Position numbers and translations under genes: made by a program | The notes under the pieces: model-generated | What the model saw: only the letters and a program-made list of their open reading frames with translations | What the model was told of the DNA's origin: nothing | Database searches by the model: none | Origin: Streptomyces sp. MH60 | GTDB taxonomy: Bacteria; Actinomycetota; Actinomycetes; Streptomycetales; Streptomycetaceae | DNA: 64,000 nucleotides | Direction: 5' to 3' | Assembly (NCBI RefSeq): GCF_002939385.1 | Contig: NZ_MULI01000018.1 | Location: forward strand, 1-64,000 | In this document: positions 9,537 to 17,121 of the stretch, piece after piece | Numbering within the stretch: the first letter of the stretch is position 1 | Layout of the letters: each line of letters starts with the position of its first letter

Positions 9537-10298
9537 ATGCTGCGTGCCCTGGCTGTCGACGACGAACGCCCCACGCTCGAGGAACTCGTGTACCTGCTGA
9601 ACGCCGACCCCCGCATCGGCACGGCGGAGGGAGCGAGCGACTCGACCGAGGCGCTGCGCCGCATCAACCGGGCCCTGGAGTCGGGCCCCGACGGACCGGA
9701 CGCCATCGACGTCGTCTTCCTCGACATCCAGATGCCCGGCCTCGACGGGCTGGACCTCGCCCGGCTGCTCACCGGCTTCGCCCGGCCGCCGCTGGTCGTG
9801 TTCGTCACCGCGCACGAGGACTTCGCCGTCCAGGCCTTCGACCTCGAAGCCGTCGACTACGTGCTCAAACCGGTGCGCAGGGAACGGCTGGCGGAAGCGG
9901 TGCGCCGGGCCGCCGAACAGCGCGGCACCGCCGCCGTGCCCGCCCCGCGCATACCCGTGCACGAACCCGACCCCGACCACATCACCGTGGAACTCGGCGG
10001 CGTCGCCCGCTTCGTCCCCGTCGACGACATCACCCACGTCGAGGCCCAGGGCGACTACGCCCGCCTGCACACCGAGCGGGGCAGCCACCTCGTCCGCATC
10101 CCGCTGTCCACCCTGGAGGAGCGCTGGCGCGCCCGCGGTTTCGTCCGCATCCACCGCCGCCACCTCGTCGCCCTGCGTCACATCGGCGAACTCCGCCTCG
10201 ACGCCGGCACCGTCAGCGTCCTGGTCGGCACCGAGGAGCTCCAGGTCAGCCGGCGCCACGCCCGCGAACTGCGGGACCTGCTCATGCGGAGGCCGTGA
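9537..10298 (+). CDS. LytTR-family response regulator
   Basis: The 253-residue protein begins with a receiver domain: the acidic pair in LAVDDE, the phospho-acceptor Asp in VVFLDIQMPGLDG and the Lys of DYVLKPVRRERL. It ends with a LytTR DNA-binding domain (DDITHVEAQGDYARLHT, FVRIHRRHLVAL). LytTR regulators bind direct repeats and usually pair with LytS-type kinases. Such a kinase is encoded three genes downstream in the same operon, on either side of a symporter gene. The likely target is the symporter or a carbon-source response, by analogy with the pyruvate-sensing BtsSR and YpdAB systems of E. coli. That analogy is an inference. Confidence 0.9.
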   Translation: MLRALAVDDERPTLEELVYLLNADPRIGTAEGASDSTEALRRINRALESGPDGPDAIDVVFLDIQMPGLDGLDLARLLTGFARPPLVVFVTAHEDFAVQAFDLEAVDYVLKPVRRERLAEAVRRAAEQRGTAAVPAPRIPVHEPDPDHITVELGGVARFVPVDDITHVEAQGDYARLHTERGSHLVRIPLSTLEERWRARGFVRIHRRHLVALRHIGELRLDAGTVSVLVGTEELQVSRRHARELRDLLMRRP

Positions 10299-10301
10299 GC
10301 C

Positions 10302-10661
10302 GTGCCCCAGGACCCCACCGAGCGCCGCGTCACCGTCACCGGCCCGCCCAGGCGCACCGGCCGCGCCTCCGGGCACTACCGCCCGCGCACCGAGATCGAC
10401 GAGCAGACCACCCTCGGCCACACCTACGTCCGCTCCCTGATGCGCAGCCAACTGCGCGCCGGTCTGACCGCCCTCGCGGTCCTCGGCCTCCTCGTCGGAC
10501 CGCTCCCGCTGCTGTTCGCGGCGATGCCCGACGCCCGCCGTCTGGAGTGGGCCGTCCTCGGCTTCGGCCTGTACGCCCCGCTGGTCCTCCTCGCCCGCTG
10601 GTACGTGCGCCGCGCCGAGCGCAACGAACGGGACTTCGTGCGGCTCGTCGAGGACCGGTGA
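10302..10661 (+). CDS. Small two-helix membrane protein, symporter-associated (DUF485-like)
   Basis: The 119-residue protein has a charged N-terminus, two hydrophobic segments (about 56-76 and 86-101) and a charged tail. The GTG start follows GGAGG inside the end of the response-regulator gene. Position and topology match the small DUF485 proteins that precede acetate-permease genes (YjcH before ActP in E. coli), although the sequence similarity is weak by eye. It probably assists or stabilises the symporter encoded next. No catalytic residues are seen. Confidence 0.75.
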   Translation: MPQDPTERRVTVTGPPRRTGRASGHYRPRTEIDEQTTLGHTYVRSLMRSQLRAGLTALAVLGLLVGPLPLLFAAMPDARRLEWAVLGFGLYAPLVLLARWYVRRAERNERDFVRLVEDR

Positions 10662-10663
10662 CC

Positions 10664-10693
10664 ATGCCGGACGAGGCCGTGAAGGCGCCATGA
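10664..10693 (+). CDS. Possible 9-residue coupling ORF before the symporter
   Basis: ATG at 10664 opens a reading frame of nine codons (MPDEAVKAP) whose TGA overlaps the symporter ATG by 4 bp. It starts just after the stop of the preceding gene. The symporter has only a weak Shine-Dalgarno sequence, so ribosomes finishing this frame could restart on it. It may equally be chance. Confidence 0.25.
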   Translation: MPDEAVKAP

Positions 10694-12483
10694 ACTCCAG
10701 CTATGCCATACCCGCCGTCGCCCTCGTCGTCGTGGCCACCGTCCTCGTCGGCGCCTTCGGCCTGCGCATCTCCCGCACCACCTCCGACTTCTACGTCGCC
10801 TCCCGCACCGTCGGCCCCCGCCTCAACGCCGCCGCCATCAGCGGCGAGTACCTCTCCGCCGCGTCCTTCCTCGGCATCGCGGGACTGGTCCTCGTCCAGG
10901 GCCCCGACATGCTCTGGTACCCGGTCGGCTACACCGCCGGCTACCTCGTCCTGCTCCTGTTCGTGGCCGCCCCGCTGCGCCGCTCGGGCGCCTACACGCT
11001 GCCCGACTTCGCCGAGGCCCGGCTCGCCTCCCAGGGGGTGCGGCGGCTCGCGGGGGCCTTCGTCGTCGGGGTCGGCTGGCTGTACCTGCTGCCCCAGCTC
11101 CAGGGCGCCGGGCTGACGCTGACCGTCCTCAGCGGGGCGCCCGACTGGTTCGGCGGGGTCATCGTCGCCGTCGTCGTCACCGCCATCGTCGCCGCCGGCG
11201 GCATGCGCAGCATCACCTTCGTCCAGGCCTTCCAGTTCTGGCTCAAACTCACCGCCCTGCTCGTCCCCGCCTTCTTCCTGGTGCTGGCCTGGCAGGCCGA
11301 CGGTGCCCCCGGCCGCCCCTTCGACGAACCCGCCACCTTCCGCGAGCAGCGCTCCGTCCGGGTCGACGACGGCCTCACCCTCAAGCTGGAGGAGCCGCTG
11401 ACCGTCTTCGTCGACGGCACCGTGGACGGCCGCGCCCACGACGGCGACCGCGTCGCGCTGCCCGCCGGCAGCCACCGCGTCGAGGCCGGCGCGCGCCTCA
11501 CCTTCGCCGCGGACACCCCCGTCCCGGCCGCCGGGCACGGCGCCGACGACGCCCTGTCACCGTCCCGGGCCGAGAGCCGCACGGAACGCCCGCTGTACGC
11601 CACCTACGGCCTGATCCTGGCCACCTTCCTGGGCACCATGGGCCTGCCGCACGTCGTGGTCCGCTTCTACACCAGCCCGCACGGCGTCGCCGCCCGCCGC
11701 ACCACCGTCGCCGTGCTCGGCCTGATCGGCGCCTTCTACCTGCTGCCGCCGCTCTACGGCGCCCTCGGCCGCCTCTACGCCCCCGAGCTGACCCTCACCG
11801 GCGACGCCGACGCCGCGGTCCTGCTGCTGCCCGACCGGGTGATCGGGGGAGTGGGCGGCGACCTGCTGGGCGCGCTGGTCGCGGGCGGTGCCTTCGCCGC
11901 GTTCCTGTCCACCGCGTCGGGGCTCACCATGGCCGTGGCCGGCGTCCTCACCCAGGACGTGCTGCCGTCCCGCGCCGTGCCGCACTTCCGGCTCGGCACC
12001 CTGCTCGCCATGGCCGTACCGCTGGCGGCGAGCGCGCTGGTCGGCGGGCTGCCGGTGGCCGACGCCGTCGGACTCGCCTTCGCCGTGTCCGCCTCCTCCT
12101 TCTGCCCGCTGCTCGTCCTCGGCATCTGGTGGCGGCGGCTGACCCCGCCCGGCGCGGCCGCCGGGATGCTGGTGGGCGGCGGCTCGGCCCTGCTCGCCGT
12201 CGCGGCCACCATGGGCGGCTTCCCGGGCGGCGGCGGGTCGCTGCACGCGCTGCTGGCCTGGCCCGCCCTGTGGTCGGTGCCGCTGGGCTTCCTGACCATG
12301 GTGCTGGTCTCCCTGGCCACCCCGGGCCGGGTGCCGGCCGGGACGGCGGCGATCCTGGCCCGCTTCCACCTGCCGGAGGAGCTGGGCACGGACGCGCTGC
12401 GCACGGACGCACCGCGCACGGACGCACCGCGCACGGACAATCCCGAGGCGGCGGCCGACCCGCGCAAGGAGACGGCGCGGTGA
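10690..12483 (+). CDS. Sodium:solute symporter, ActP-like (SSS family)
   Basis: The 597-residue protein has about 13 membrane helices. SSS signatures include ISGEYLSAASFLGIAGLV, the long helix LLWYPVG-type segment and GGAFAAFLSTASGLTMAVAG. ActP relatives take up acetate, pyruvate or other short carboxylates with a cation. An extra hydrophilic insertion of about 85 residues (about 210-295, containing VDGTVDGRAHDGDRVALPAG) is absent from E. coli ActP and is probably extracellular. The C-terminal tail carries an RTDAP repeat. The gene sits between a response regulator and its probable kinase, and its stop overlaps the kinase start by 4 bp, so transporter and signalling proteins are likely made together. 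Confidence 0.88.
   Translation: MNSSYAIPAVALVVVATVLVGAFGLRISRTTSDFYVASRTVGPRLNAAAISGEYLSAASFLGIAGLVLVQGPDMLWYPVGYTAGYLVLLLFVAAPLRRSGAYTLPDFAEARLASQGVRRLAGAFVVGVGWLYLLPQLQGAGLTLTVLSGAPDWFGGVIVAVVVTAIVAAGGMRSITFVQAFQFWLKLTALLVPAFFLVLAWQADGAPGRPFDEPATFREQRSVRVDDGLTLKLEEPLTVFVDGTVDGRAHDGDRVALPAGSHRVEAGARLTFAADTPVPAAGHGADDALSPSRAESRTERPLYATYGLILATFLGTMGLPHVVVRFYTSPHGVAARRTTVAVLGLIGAFYLLPPLYGALGRLYAPELTLTGDADAAVLLLPDRVIGGVGGDLLGALVAGGAFAAFLSTASGLTMAVAGVLTQDVLPSRAVPHFRLGTLLAMAVPLAASALVGGLPVADAVGLAFAVSASSFCPLLVLGIWWRRLTPPGAAAGMLVGGGSALLAVAATMGGFPGGGGSLHALLAWPALWSVPLGFLTMVLVSLATPGRVPAGTAAILARFHLPEELGTDALRTDAPRTDAPRTDNPEAAADPRKETAR
12386..12438 (+). repeat. 15-bp tandem repeat in the symporter C-terminus
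   Basis: Three 15-bp units of GCACGGACGCACCGC type plus a partial fourth encode RTDAP-like pentapeptides. The unit length preserves frame, so copy number can vary without disrupting the protein. Confidence 0.85.
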
Positions 12484-13718
12484 GCGGCTCCCTGGGCGGT
12501 TTCCTGGCCGGCCTGGCCGTCGCCCTGCTCCCCCTGCTGGCCGCCGGTTTCTGGCTGGGGCGGCGCACGGCCCGGCCGCAGCACCTCGGCGGCCTGGGCA
12601 CCCCGGTCGAGCACGCCACCTTCCAGACCCTGCACACCGCCTCCCTGGCCACGCCCCCGCTGCGGGCGGGCCTGACCGAGGAGACCGCCGGGAAGTCGGC
12701 CCGCAAGCTGCGCTCCCTGCTGGGCACGGACGCGCTGTGCCTGACCGACCTCAAGGAGGTCCTGGTCTGGGACGGCGTGGGCACCCACCACCGCGCCGAG
12801 ATCATGGACCGAATCGCCGGACCGCTGGAGTCCGGCCGCGGGGAGGCCTTCCGGCTCACCTGCGACACGCCGGACTGCACGGTGCGCTGGGCCGTCGTCG
12901 CCCCGCTGACCGTGGACGACCGGGTGCACGGCGCCCTCGTCGCCTGCGCCCCCCGCGAGTCCGCCGTCCTGGTCCGGGCCGCCGGGGAGGTGGCCCGCTG
13001 GGTCTCCGTCCAGCTGGAGCTGGCCGACCTCGACCACTCCCGCACCCGGCTCATCGAGGCCGAGATCAAGGCACTGCGCGCCCAGATCTCCCCGCACTTC
13101 ATCTTCAACTCGCTCGCGGTGATCGCGTCCTTCGTGCGCACCGACCCCGAGCGCGCCCGTGAGCTGCTCCTGGAGTTCGCCGACTTCACCCGCTACTCGT
13201 TCCGCAGGCACGGCGACTTCACCACCCTCGCCGACGAACTGCACGCCATCGACCACTATCTGGCGCTGGTGCGGGCCCGCTTCGGCGACCGCCTCGCCGT
13301 CACCCTCCAGGTCGCCCCGGAGGTGCTGCCGGTCGCCCTGCCCTTCCTCTGCCTCCAGCCGCTCGTCGAGAACGCCGTCAAGCACGGCCTGGAGGGCAAG
13401 GCCGACCGGTGCCGCATCCAGATCACCGCCCAGGACGCGGGCGCCGAGGCCCTGGTCGTCATCGAGGACGACGGCGCCGGTATGGACCCGGAGCTGCTGC
13501 GCCGCATCCTCGCGCGCGAGGTGAGCCCGTCGGGCGGCATCGGGCTGTCCAACGTCGACGACCGCCTCCGCCAGGTCTACGGAGACGACCACGGCCTCGT
13601 CATCGAGACGGCCGTCGGCGCGGGCATGAAGATCACGGTCCGGCTGCCGAAGTACCAGCCGGGCGTGCACTCGGCGGGCCGGCTCAGGCGCTCCGCGTGG
13701 CCACCAGCCCCAGGGTGA
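12480..13718 (+). CDS. LytS-type sensor histidine kinase
   Basis: The 412-residue protein has one N-terminal membrane helix (about 7-25), a GAF-like sensor domain (about 60-190) and a His_kinase (PF06580-type) domain. The phospho-acceptor is His206 in QISPHFIFNSL. The N-box is LQPLVENAVKHGLEG, followed by ATPase loops with DDGAGM and GGIGLSNVDDRL. The GTG start overlaps the symporter stop by 4 bp. The partner should be the LytTR regulator at the head of the operon. Only one membrane helix is seen, unlike the multi-helix 5TM domain of LytS, so the symporter itself could provide the membrane-borne signal. That last point is an inference. Confidence 0.9.
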   Translation: MSGSLGGFLAGLAVALLPLLAAGFWLGRRTARPQHLGGLGTPVEHATFQTLHTASLATPPLRAGLTEETAGKSARKLRSLLGTDALCLTDLKEVLVWDGVGTHHRAEIMDRIAGPLESGRGEAFRLTCDTPDCTVRWAVVAPLTVDDRVHGALVACAPRESAVLVRAAGEVARWVSVQLELADLDHSRTRLIEAEIKALRAQISPHFIFNSLAVIASFVRTDPERARELLLEFADFTRYSFRRHGDFTTLADELHAIDHYLALVRARFGDRLAVTLQVAPEVLPVALPFLCLQPLVENAVKHGLEGKADRCRIQITAQDAGAEALVVIEDDGAGMDPELLRRILAREVSPSGGIGLSNVDDRLRQVYGDDHGLVIETAVGAGMKITVRLPKYQPGVHSAGRLRRSAWPPAPG

Positions 13719-13854
13719 CCAGACCCAGCACGACCCAGCCGAACCACAGCCAGCCGTTGCTGCCGAGCGCCACCGTGTAGGCCGTCACCGCGACGAGGCC
13801 GCCGATGGTCAGCGCCCCCATCGTCTTCGTCGAACTGTCCGTGGAACCGGGCAT
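13684..13854 (-). CDS. 56-residue membrane protein
   Basis: ATG at 13854 is preceded by AGGAGG at 8-nt spacing, the best ribosome-binding site in this stretch. Codon third positions are almost all G or C. The product begins MPGSTDSSTKTMGALT and has two hydrophobic segments separated by LGSNGW. The 3' end overlaps the kinase gene by 35 bp in the convergent direction. I do not recognise the family; the gene is not linked by function to the CtaG-like gene that follows on the same strand. Confidence 0.75.
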   Translation of the reverse strand: MPGSTDSSTKTMGALTIGGLVAVTAYTVALGSNGWLWFGWVVLGLVTLGLVATRSA

Positions 13855-13946
13855 CGCAACACCCTCCTCGTGGTCCGCTCCCCCCTATGGTGCCCCGGTT
13901 CCGGCTCCGGAGGGGTGCGGACGACGAGATGCGTGCCCGTTTGCGT

Positions 13947-14897
13947 TCAGCCGCCGCGTGTGTTCAGCGAGGCCAGGTAGGCGTTGTACGCCGCGAGCTC
14001 CTTGTCGCCGTCGCGGTCGGCGGCCCGGTCGCTGCGCCGGGCCTGGCGCTCCTCCGAGGCGTACCACTGGAAGAGCAGCGCGAGCAGCACCAGCACGGAG
14101 GGGACCTCGCTGAACGCCCAGGCGATGCCGCCGGCCGCGTTCTGGTCGGAGAGCGCGTCGATGCCGAGCGAGGCGGGCGGGTTCTTGAACGTCTCGACCA
14201 TCGGGGAGGACGCCATCATCAGCGCGATGCCGAAGAACGCGTGGAACGGCATGCCGGCGAACAGCTCCAGCATCCGCATCAGGTAACCCGGCCGGTGCGG
14301 GCCCGGGTCCACGCCCATGATCGGCCAGAAGAACACCACACCGACGGCGAGGAAGTGCACCATCATCGCGATGTGCCCGGCCTGGGAGCCCATCAGCGTG
14401 TCGAAGAGCGGGGTGAAGTACAGCGCGTAGAGGCTCGCGATGAACAGCGGGATGGTGAACGCCGGATGCGTGACGATCCGCATGTAGCGGCTGTGCAGCA
14501 GCATCAGCAGCAGCTCGCGGGGCCCCTTGCGGCCCCGGCCCGCCGGGGGCAGCGCGCGCAGGGCCAGCGTGATCGGGGCGCCGAGCAGCAGCAGGATCGG
14601 CGACACCATGCTGATCACCATGTGCTGGACCATGTGCACGCTGAACATGACCATGCCGTAGTCGTTCAGCTTGGTGCACATCATCAGGGCGACGCTCAGC
14701 ACACCGGCGACGTAGGCGACGGTCCGGCCGACGGGCCACTTGTCGCCGCGCCGCACCAGACGGACGACGCCCCAGCCGTACAGCGCCAGTCCCAGGAGAC
14801 AGGCGATCAGGAAGAACGGATCCGCCGACCAGGCGAGACCCCGCCCCAGCGTGAACGGCGGCAGATCCATCGTCATGCCGTGCCCGCTGTGATCCAT
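13947..14897 (-). CDS. CtaG-like (caa3_CtaG) cytochrome c oxidase assembly membrane protein
   Basis: The 316-residue protein begins with a His/Met-rich stretch (MDHSGHGMTMD) that could bind copper and then has about seven membrane helices. MVQHMVISMVSPILLLLGAP and VHFLAVGVVFFWPIMGVDP carry the conserved His and Pro residues of the caa3_CtaG family (PF09678), whose members support copper insertion into oxidase or copper transport. The start is supported by AGGAG at 8 nt. No oxidase genes are adjacent, so the partner must be elsewhere. Confidence 0.87.
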   Translation of the reverse strand: MDHSGHGMTMDLPPFTLGRGLAWSADPFFLIACLLGLALYGWGVVRLVRRGDKWPVGRTVAYVAGVLSVALMMCTKLNDYGMVMFSVHMVQHMVISMVSPILLLLGAPITLALRALPPAGRGRKGPRELLLMLLHSRYMRIVTHPAFTIPLFIASLYALYFTPLFDTLMGSQAGHIAMMVHFLAVGVVFFWPIMGVDPGPHRPGYLMRMLELFAGMPFHAFFGIALMMASSPMVETFKNPPASLGIDALSDQNAAGGIAWAFSEVPSVLVLLALLFQWYASEERQARRSDRAADRDGDKELAAYNAYLASLNTRGG

Positions 14898-14964
14898 CCG
14901 CCCGCTCCTGTTTCGTGGGGGTTGAGCGCGTTTGAACGCCGCTTGTCCGAAGCAAGACTAGAAC

Positions 14965-14994
14965 CGCCCCCGGCCGCATCTGCGACCGGGGGCG
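14965..14994 (-). terminator. Terminator hairpin downstream of pfkA
   Basis: CGCCCCCGG (14965-14973) and CCGGGGGCG (14986-14994) form a perfect 9-bp stem with a 12-nt loop, about 105 nt after the pfkA stop. Confidence 0.6.
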
Positions 14995-15075
14995 CCGAAA
15001 GCGCCCTGAAGGGGCGCGGGGCTGTATCGATCTGCGGCTCCGCCGCGTGGGCGCGAGCAACCCCCACGGACTACC
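14992..15075. repeat. Dispersed Streptomyces intergenic repeat
   Basis: The stretch contains GCGCCCTGAAGGGGCGC (hairpin with 6-bp arms) followed by GGGCTGTATCGATCTGCGG and CTCCGCCGCGTGGGCGCGA. I recognise this word order as an element found many times downstream of genes in Streptomyces genomes. It lies in the 202-nt space between ctaG-like and pfkA and may add a second transcription stop. Confidence 0.6.
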
Positions 15076-15099
15076 CGCGGACGGAGTACCGCAGCAACC

Positions 15100-16125
15100 T
15101 CAGAGAACGCATTCCGCCTCCGCGTACCGCGCATCCGGCACCGTCTTCAAAGACTCCACCGCCTCGGCGAGCGACACCATCTCGATGTCGGTCCCGCGCA
15201 GCGCCGTCATCATGCCGAACTCCCCGCGATGCACCGCCTCCACCGCGTGCCATCCGAACCGCGTCGCCAGCACCCGGTCGTACGCCGTCGGCGTTCCACC
15301 GCGCTGGACGTGCCCGAGTATCACCGGCCGGGCCTCCTTGCCGAGCCGTTCCTCCAGCTCGATGGAGAGCTGGCGGGCGATCCCGGCGAAGCGCTCGTGA
15401 CCGTAGACGTCCTTGCCGCCCTCGTCGAAGTCCATGCTCCCGGCCTTCGGCTTGGCACCCTCCGCGGCCACCACGATCGCGAACCGCTTGCCCGCCGAGA
15501 AGCGCTCGCCGACCTTCGCGGCCAGCTCGTCGATGTCGAAGGGCCGCTCCGGGACGACGACCGCGTGCGCGCCGGCCGCCATGCCCGAGTGCAGCGCGAT
15601 CCAGCCGGTGTGCCGGCCCATGACCTCGACGATCAGCACCCGCTGGTGGGACTCGGCGGTGGTCTTCAGCCGGTCCAGGGCCTCGGTGGCGACGGTCACG
15701 GCCGTGTCGAAGCCGAAGGTGACGTCGGTGACCGCTATGTCGTTGTCGATGGTCTTCGGCACGCCCACGATCGGCAGGCCGTTGTCGGACAGCAGCCGGG
15801 CCGCCTTCAGGGTGCCCTCGCCGCCGATCGGGATGATCGCGTCCAGGCCGAGTTCCTCGACGTGGCCGCGGGCCCGCTCGACGCCGTCCCGCAGGTGCTC
15901 GGGACGGACCCGGGAGGAGCCGAGGATGGTGCCGCCGCGCGCCAGGATGCCGCTGACCGCGTCGAGGTCGAGCTTGAGGTAGTCGCACTCCAGGAGGCCC
16001 TTCCAGCCGTCCCGGAAACCGATGACCTCGTCGCCGTGGTCGACGACGGCACGGTGCACGACGGACCGGATGACGGCGTTCAGGCCGGGACAGTCGCCGC
16101 CGGACGTGAGGACACCAATGCGCAT
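15100..16125 (-). CDS. pfkA: 6-phosphofructokinase
   Basis: The 341-residue enzyme phosphorylates fructose-6-phosphate to fructose-1,6-bisphosphate in glycolysis. GGDCPGLNAVIR, PKTIDNDI, EVMGRHTGWIAL and the C-terminal LGHVQRGGTPTAYDR substrate motifs are all present. The phosphoryl-donor signature is mixed: Gly in GGEGT (ATP type) with Lys in PKTIDND (common in pyrophosphate-dependent enzymes). This combination is known in actinobacterial ATP-dependent PFKs, so ATP is the likely donor. The ATG is the only sensible start. The gene appears to be transcribed alone, with terminator-like hairpins downstream. Confidence 0.95.
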   Translation of the reverse strand: MRIGVLTSGGDCPGLNAVIRSVVHRAVVDHGDEVIGFRDGWKGLLECDYLKLDLDAVSGILARGGTILGSSRVRPEHLRDGVERARGHVEELGLDAIIPIGGEGTLKAARLLSDNGLPIVGVPKTIDNDIAVTDVTFGFDTAVTVATEALDRLKTTAESHQRVLIVEVMGRHTGWIALHSGMAAGAHAVVVPERPFDIDELAAKVGERFSAGKRFAIVVAAEGAKPKAGSMDFDEGGKDVYGHERFAGIARQLSIELEERLGKEARPVILGHVQRGGTPTAYDRVLATRFGWHAVEAVHRGEFGMMTALRGTDIEMVSLAEAVESLKTVPDARYAEAECVL

Positions 16126-16291
16126 AGCCCGAAATACCTTCTCAACGTGGCACGGGTCCGGACCGCGCTGTCCGGCTCGATCCCCGCCACCCTAGCCGCA
16201 TAGGGGGGCGGGACCGAACCGTGCGTCCGCCTACTGGACGAGCCCGCTCACCTGTGCGGACACGCCATCAGACGGGCCGGGGCCCGAGGGC

Positions 16292-16392
16292 TCAGGCGGG
16301 CTGCTGCGCCGCTGTGGTCACGCAGGCTGCTGCGCAGCTGTGGTCACGCAGGCTGCTGCGCAACTGTGGTCACGCAGGCTGCTGCGCAGCCG
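16292..16392. repeat. 26-bp tandem repeat overlapping the 3' end of gatD
   Basis: Three near-identical 26-bp copies (16315-16340, 16341-16366, 16367-16392) and a diverged 23-nt copy (16292-16314) lie head to tail. Each contains the sequence that, on the minus strand, encodes the AAQQPA end of GatD plus its stop codon. The array therefore repeats the gene terminus downstream of the real stop. There are no spacers, so it is not a CRISPR array. Confidence 0.9.
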
Positions 16393-17098
16393 CGATGCGC
16401 TCGTTGCGGAGCGCCTCGTACCAGCGGTCGTCGGTCGGCGGCAGCGCGTTCACGTCGAGGGCCAGCTTGAGCAGCAGGTCCGCGATCTGCGGGTTGCGCG
16501 CCAGCACGGGGCCGTGCATGTAGGTGCCGAAGACCGTGTCGTTGTACGCGCCCTCGGTGCCGTCCCCCGTGCCGTTGCCGTTGCCGAAGCGGACCTGGGC
16601 GAGCGGACGGGCGCCGGGGCCGATGTGCGTGATGCCCTGGTGGTTCTCGAAGCCGGTCAGCGGCGGCAGGCCGAGGCGCGGGTCGATGTCGCCGAGGACG
16701 TCGCCGACGCACCGGGCGCCCTCGCCGCGGGTGGAGACCACGTCGAGCAGGCCGAGGCCCGGCTCGCGCTGGCCCAGGTCGTTGATGAACTCCTGGCCCA
16801 GGATCTGGTAGCCGGCGCAGACCGAGAAGAGGATCGCGCCGTTCTCCACCGCCCGGTACAGGCCGCCGTCCCGGCGCAGCCGCTCGGCCGCGAGCCGCTG
16901 CGGACGGTCCTCACCGCCGCCGATCAGGTAGATGTCGCCGGAGGTCGGGATCGGCTGGTCGCTGCGCACGTCGAGCCGGGCCACGTCGAGGCCGCGCTGG
17001 CGGGCCCGGCGTTCCACTACGAGGGCGTTGCCCTGGTCGCCGTACGTGCTGAGCAGATCCGGGTAGATCCAGACGATCCGCAGTTGGTTGTCGCTCAC
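16370..17098 (-). CDS. gatD: Lipid II isoglutaminyl synthase, glutamine amidotransferase subunit
   Basis: The 242-residue CobQ-like class I amidotransferase supplies ammonia from glutamine to MurT, so that the D-glutamate of lipid II is amidated to D-isoglutamine. The nucleophile Cys lies in LFSVCAGYQILGQ and the catalytic His in FGTYMHGPVLARNPQ. The GTG start follows AGGGGA by 6 nt and lies 23 nt after the murT stop, so the two genes form one operon. The 3' end runs into a tandem repeat that copies the last codons. Confidence 0.93.
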   Translation of the reverse strand: MSDNQLRIVWIYPDLLSTYGDQGNALVVERRARQRGLDVARLDVRSDQPIPTSGDIYLIGGGEDRPQRLAAERLRRDGGLYRAVENGAILFSVCAGYQILGQEFINDLGQREPGLGLLDVVSTRGEGARCVGDVLGDIDPRLGLPPLTGFENHQGITHIGPGARPLAQVRFGNGNGTGDGTEGAYNDTVFGTYMHGPVLARNPQIADLLLKLALDVNALPPTDDRWYEALRNERIAAAQQPA

Positions 17099-17121
17099 GA
17101 AAATCCCCTGAAGTCTCGCGG

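Noticed and set aside
16292..16392. Tandem repeats considered as a CRISPR array
   Set aside because: The units are contiguous, with no spacers and no cas genes nearby.
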